Assembly (NCBI GenBank): GCA_041396125.1 | Contig: JAWKZG010000019.1 | Coordinates: 55,943-119,942, forward strand | DNA from: JAWKZG01 sp041396125 | GTDB taxonomy: Bacteria > Pseudomonadota > Gammaproteobacteria > Competibacterales > Competibacteraceae | Reading direction: 5' to 3' | Length of the DNA stretch: 64,000 nucleotides | In this document: positions 61,099 through 64,000 of the stretch, piece by piece | Position numbering within the stretch: the stretch's first letter is position 1 | Layout: each line of letters opens with the position of its first letter | The notes under the pieces: generated by a model | What the model saw: the letters and a program-made list of their open reading frames with translations, nothing else | The model's database searches: none | What the model was told of the DNA's origin: nothing | Translations under genes and position numbers: made by a program

Positions 61099-63480
61099 AT
61101 GAGTACCCATTTGATCGGCGCCTCTGTGCGGCGCAAAGAAGATAAGCGTTTTGTCACCGGCAAAGGTAACTACACCGACGATATTAATCTACCAAACCAG
61201 CTGTATGCATATATCGTACGCTCGCCTTATGCCAGTGCCCGGATTAATGCCATCGACAGCCGTGCGGCCAAAGCGGCACCCGGCGTAGTAGCGGTTTTTA
61301 CCGGCGCGGATATGGCGGCTGATGCAGTCGGCAGTTTGCCGTGCGGCTGGCAGATTCACAGTCGTGATGGCTCGCCCATGGTCGAGCCGCCGCACCCGCC
61401 ACTGGTGCCCGATCAGGTGCGTCATGTTGGCGATCAGGTGGCAGTCATTGTGGCCAAATCACTGTTTCAGGCCAAAGATGCGGCCGAGCTGCTGGAGATT
61501 GATTACACGGAACTGCCGGTGGTGACCGCGACCCCCAAGGCGGTGGCCGAAAATGCGCCCAAGGTTTGGGAAGAGGCACCGGGGAATCTCTGCTTTGATT
61601 GGGAAATTGGCGATCAGGCGGCCGTTGATGCCGCGTTTGCCAAGGCCCGGCATATCGCCAAAATCGATCTGGTCAACAACCGCTTGATTCCAAATGCGAT
61701 GGAGCCGCGCGCCTATATCGGCGATTACAATCCAGCCACCGGCGATTACACGCTGTACACCACCAGCCAGAATCCGCACGTAATCCGCCTGCTGATGGGC
61801 GCGTTCGTGCTGAATATACCCGAGCACAAGCTACGCGTTGTAGCACCGGATGTCGGCGGCGGTTTCGGCTCCAAAATCTACCATTACGCCGAAGAGGCCA
61901 TCGTCACCTGGGCAGCGCGCAAACTGGGCTGTGCGATCAAATGGACCGCCGAACGCTCCGAGGCATTTATGTCCGATGCGCATGGCCGCGATCATGTTAC
62001 CCATGCCGAACTGGCGCTGGATGAGAACGGCAGGTTTCTGGGTTTGCGGGTCGACACGCTGGCTAATATGGGGGCGTATCTGTCCACTTTCGCGCCGTCT
62101 ATCCCGACGTATCTGCACGCTACTTTGCTGGCTGGTGTTTACACCACGCCGGCGATTTACTGCAATGTCAAAGCGGTTTTTACCCATACCGTGCCGGTTG
62201 ATGCCTATCGCGGTGCCGGGCGACCGGAGGCCACCTATCTGCTGGAGCGTCTGGTAGACGTGGCAGCGCGGGTCAGCGGGATTGACCGGATCGAACTGCG
62301 GCGGCGCAATTTTATTCCGTCAGATGCCTTCCCGTATCAAACCCCGGTCGCGCTGGAATACGATTCGGGTGATTACGAAGCGACCTTGCAGGAGGCCTTG
62401 AAACGCGCCGATTACGCCGGTTTTCCGGCTCGTCAGGCAGCGGCCAGGAGCCGCGGTAAGCTGCGCGGTATCGGCTTTTCGACCTATCTGGAAGCGTGCG
62501 GGATAGCGCCCTCCAATGTGGCCGGCGCATTGGGCGCACGGGCCGGTTTATTCGAAGCGGCCCAGGTGCGGGTCAACCCGACCGGCTCGGTCACGGTGTT
62601 TACCGGCACCCACAGTCATGGCCAGGGTCACGAAACCACTTTCGCCCAGCTGGTTGCTGACACGCTGGGGATCGATATCGAGAATGTCGAAATTGTTCAC
62701 GGCGATACCAGCAAGATTCTGTTCGGCATGGGTACTTATGGCTCTCGCTCGCTGGCCGTCGGCGGGGAAGCACTGATGAAAGCGATGAACAAGATCGTGG
62801 CCAAAGGCAAAAAAATCGCCGCGCACCAGCTTGAGGCGGCAGCAGATGATATTGAATTCAGCGAGGGCAAATTCACGGTCTCCGGTACCGATCGCAGCAA
62901 AACCTTTGCGGATATCGCGCTGTCGGCTTATGTGCCGCATAACTATCCACTCGATGAACTCGAGCCGGGTCTGGATGAAACCGCGTTTTATGATCCGAAA
63001 AACTTCACATTCCCCGGCGGTTGCCATATCTGCGAAGTCGAAATTGACCCGGAAACCGGTGTCGTCGACGTGGTCAATTTTACCGCTGTCGATGATGTCG
63101 GGCGGGTGATCAATCCCATGATTGTGGAAGGCCAGGTGCATGGCGGTGTGGCCCAGGGCATCGGTCAGGCCTTGCTGGAAGGCTGTGCCTACGACAGCGA
63201 AAGCGGTCAGCTGCTGACCGGGTCATTCATGGATTACTGCATGCCGCGGGCCGACAATGTGCCGCCGTTTCAGGTCGGTACCCATACTACTTTGTGTACC
63301 CATAATTCACTGGGTGTGAAGGGCTGCGGCGAGGTCGGCGCGATTGGTTCGCCCCCGGCGGTGATCAATGCCGTGCTGGACGCGCTCGCCCCTCTTGGTG
63401 TCAGCGATATCGAAATGCCCGCGACACCCCATCGGGTGTGGCAGGCGATCCAGTCCGCGCGCAGCGCTCAGGCAGCTTAG
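61099..63480 (+). CDS. coxL: Molybdenum-binding large subunit, form II CO dehydrogenase-like / aldehyde oxidase family
   Basis: A 793-residue catalytic subunit. Molybdopterin contacts are seen as PDVGGGFGSKIY, HSHGQGHETTF and GVKGCGEVGAIGSPPAVINAV, the last with the catalytic Glu. The active-site loop is VDAYRGAGRPEATYL: AYRGAGR is the form II signature, in place of the Cys-containing AYxCSFR of true aerobic CO dehydrogenases. It therefore probably oxidises an aldehyde or heterocycle rather than CO. It starts 24 bp after coxS with GGAGAGCAGGG upstream. Confidence 0.93.
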   Translation: MSTHLIGASVRRKEDKRFVTGKGNYTDDINLPNQLYAYIVRSPYASARINAIDSRAAKAAPGVVAVFTGADMAADAVGSLPCGWQIHSRDGSPMVEPPHPPLVPDQVRHVGDQVAVIVAKSLFQAKDAAELLEIDYTELPVVTATPKAVAENAPKVWEEAPGNLCFDWEIGDQAAVDAAFAKARHIAKIDLVNNRLIPNAMEPRAYIGDYNPATGDYTLYTTSQNPHVIRLLMGAFVLNIPEHKLRVVAPDVGGGFGSKIYHYAEEAIVTWAARKLGCAIKWTAERSEAFMSDAHGRDHVTHAELALDENGRFLGLRVDTLANMGAYLSTFAPSIPTYLHATLLAGVYTTPAIYCNVKAVFTHTVPVDAYRGAGRPEATYLLERLVDVAARVSGIDRIELRRRNFIPSDAFPYQTPVALEYDSGDYEATLQEALKRADYAGFPARQAAARSRGKLRGIGFSTYLEACGIAPSNVAGALGARAGLFEAAQVRVNPTGSVTVFTGTHSHGQGHETTFAQLVADTLGIDIENVEIVHGDTSKILFGMGTYGSRSLAVGGEALMKAMNKIVAKGKKIAAHQLEAAADDIEFSEGKFTVSGTDRSKTFADIALSAYVPHNYPLDELEPGLDETAFYDPKNFTFPGGCHICEVEIDPETGVVDVVNFTAVDDVGRVINPMIVEGQVHGGVAQGIGQALLEGCAYDSESGQLLTGSFMDYCMPRADNVPPFQVGTHTTLCTHNSLGVKGCGEVGAIGSPPAVINAVLDALAPLGVSDIEMPATPHRVWQAIQSARSAQAA

Positions 63481-63494
63481 GAGAGTATCAGCGT

Positions 63495-64000
63495 ATGTAC
63501 AATTTCAACTATCACCGCCCGGCCACGCTGGCTGAGGCAAAAGCACTGTTGGCCAACCATGCCGAGGCGAAACTGCTGGCGGGCGGCATGACTTTGCTGC
63601 CAACCCTGAAAATGCGCCTGGCACAACCGTCGGATCTGATCGATCTGGCAGCAACCCGTGAACTCAGCGGCATTCAGCAGCAAGGCGAGCGGATTGTCAT
63701 TGGCGCGCTGACCACCCATTACGAAGTGGCGACCTCCCGTATCGTGCAAAACGCGATTCCGGCGCTGGCTGCGCTGGCCGGCGGGATTGGTGACCCGCAG
63801 GTGCGTTATCGCGGCACGCTGGGCGGTTCGATTGCCAATAACGATCCGGCGGCGGATTACCCTGCTGCGGTAGTCGGTCTAAATGCCACGGTGATTACCA
63901 CGCGGGGCGGGGTTGAGGCCGATCGCTTTTTTACCGGTATGTTTGAAACCACGCTGGCGGACGATGAACTGATCACCCATGTCAGTTTCCCGATTCCGGA
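63495..64000 (+). CDS. coxM: FAD-binding medium subunit of CO dehydrogenase-like enzyme, 3' end cut by window
   Basis: The first 168 residues of the flavin subunit, running open to the window edge. It starts MYNFNYHRPATLAEAKALLANH, with the FAD-binding segments LLAGGMTLLPTLKMRL and GTLGGSIANNDPAADYPA. GGAGAG lies upstream of the ATG, 14 bp after the coxL stop. It relays electrons from the iron-sulfur subunit to the quinone pool or another acceptor. Confidence 0.93.
   Translation, partial: MYNFNYHRPATLAEAKALLANHAEAKLLAGGMTLLPTLKMRLAQPSDLIDLAATRELSGIQQQGERIVIGALTTHYEVATSRIVQNAIPALAALAGGIGDPQVRYRGTLGGSIANNDPAADYPAAVVGLNATVITTRGGVEADRFFTGMFETTLADDELITHVSFPIP

Overview
The window looks like chromosomal DNA of a free-living, aerobic, probably marine gammaproteobacterium. 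The evidence is two housekeeping clusters in near-textbook gammaproteobacterial order (tolC/kdsD/lptCAB/rpoN/hpf/ptsN/hprK/rapZ/ptsH/ptsI and ybgC/tolQRAB/pal/cpoB with a linked tRNA-Lys), a TonB-type B12 receptor under a cobalamin riboswitch, and many periplasmic-binding-protein importers (spermidine/putrescine-like ABC, TRAP, TTT, TupA-like) next to oxidoreductases. I cannot name a genus from sequence alone.

Layout. 1-9160 is a catabolic block: a truncated sulfatase, an enolase-superfamily dehydratase/racemase, a four-gene PotDBCA-like importer, a metallo-beta-lactamase-fold hydrolase, a non-pyrrolysine MttB-family methyltransferase and a TusA-like protein. 9236-17624 holds a class I amidotransferase, dinB, a hybrid sensor kinase, a type II haloacid dehalogenase and a BtuFCD-type importer. 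17697-28817 (minus) is the PTS-Ntr/HPr, sigma-54 and Lpt cluster with tolC and a Pcm-like methyltransferase. 29171-37602 (plus) is tol-pal plus ppc, followed by tRNA-Lys. 37883-39313 is a short accessory segment with two tandem secreted paralogues of unknown function. 39314-42760 holds a broken desaturase gene and btuB with its riboswitch. 42852-55309 is a second catabolic region: GMC oxidoreductase, two Gfo/Idh/MocA dehydrogenases, an orphan Cache sensor, TctCBA, a TRAP transporter, an AroE-like dehydrogenase and a NIPSNAP protein. 55382-64000 carries an ABC exporter, an EamA permease, a hairpin-rich element, a phasin, a candidate structured small RNA, a TupA-like protein and a form II CODH-like molybdoenzyme cut by the window edge.

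How the genes fit together. Many products serve uptake and oxidation of small organic solutes, with a phasin suggesting polyhydroxyalkanoate storage. Corrinoid use (MttB family) is matched by two B12-uptake loci. The EI/HPr/HprK/PtsN set has no sugar permease here and is best read as a regulatory relay next to rpoN.

Quality caveat. About ten genes, including rpoN, tolA, tolB, btuB and tctA, are interrupted by one-base indels, most of them missing bases in short homopolymers, and the conserved protein resumes in the next frame. I read these as sequencing errors rather than true pseudogenes, and give gene ends that span the frameshifts.
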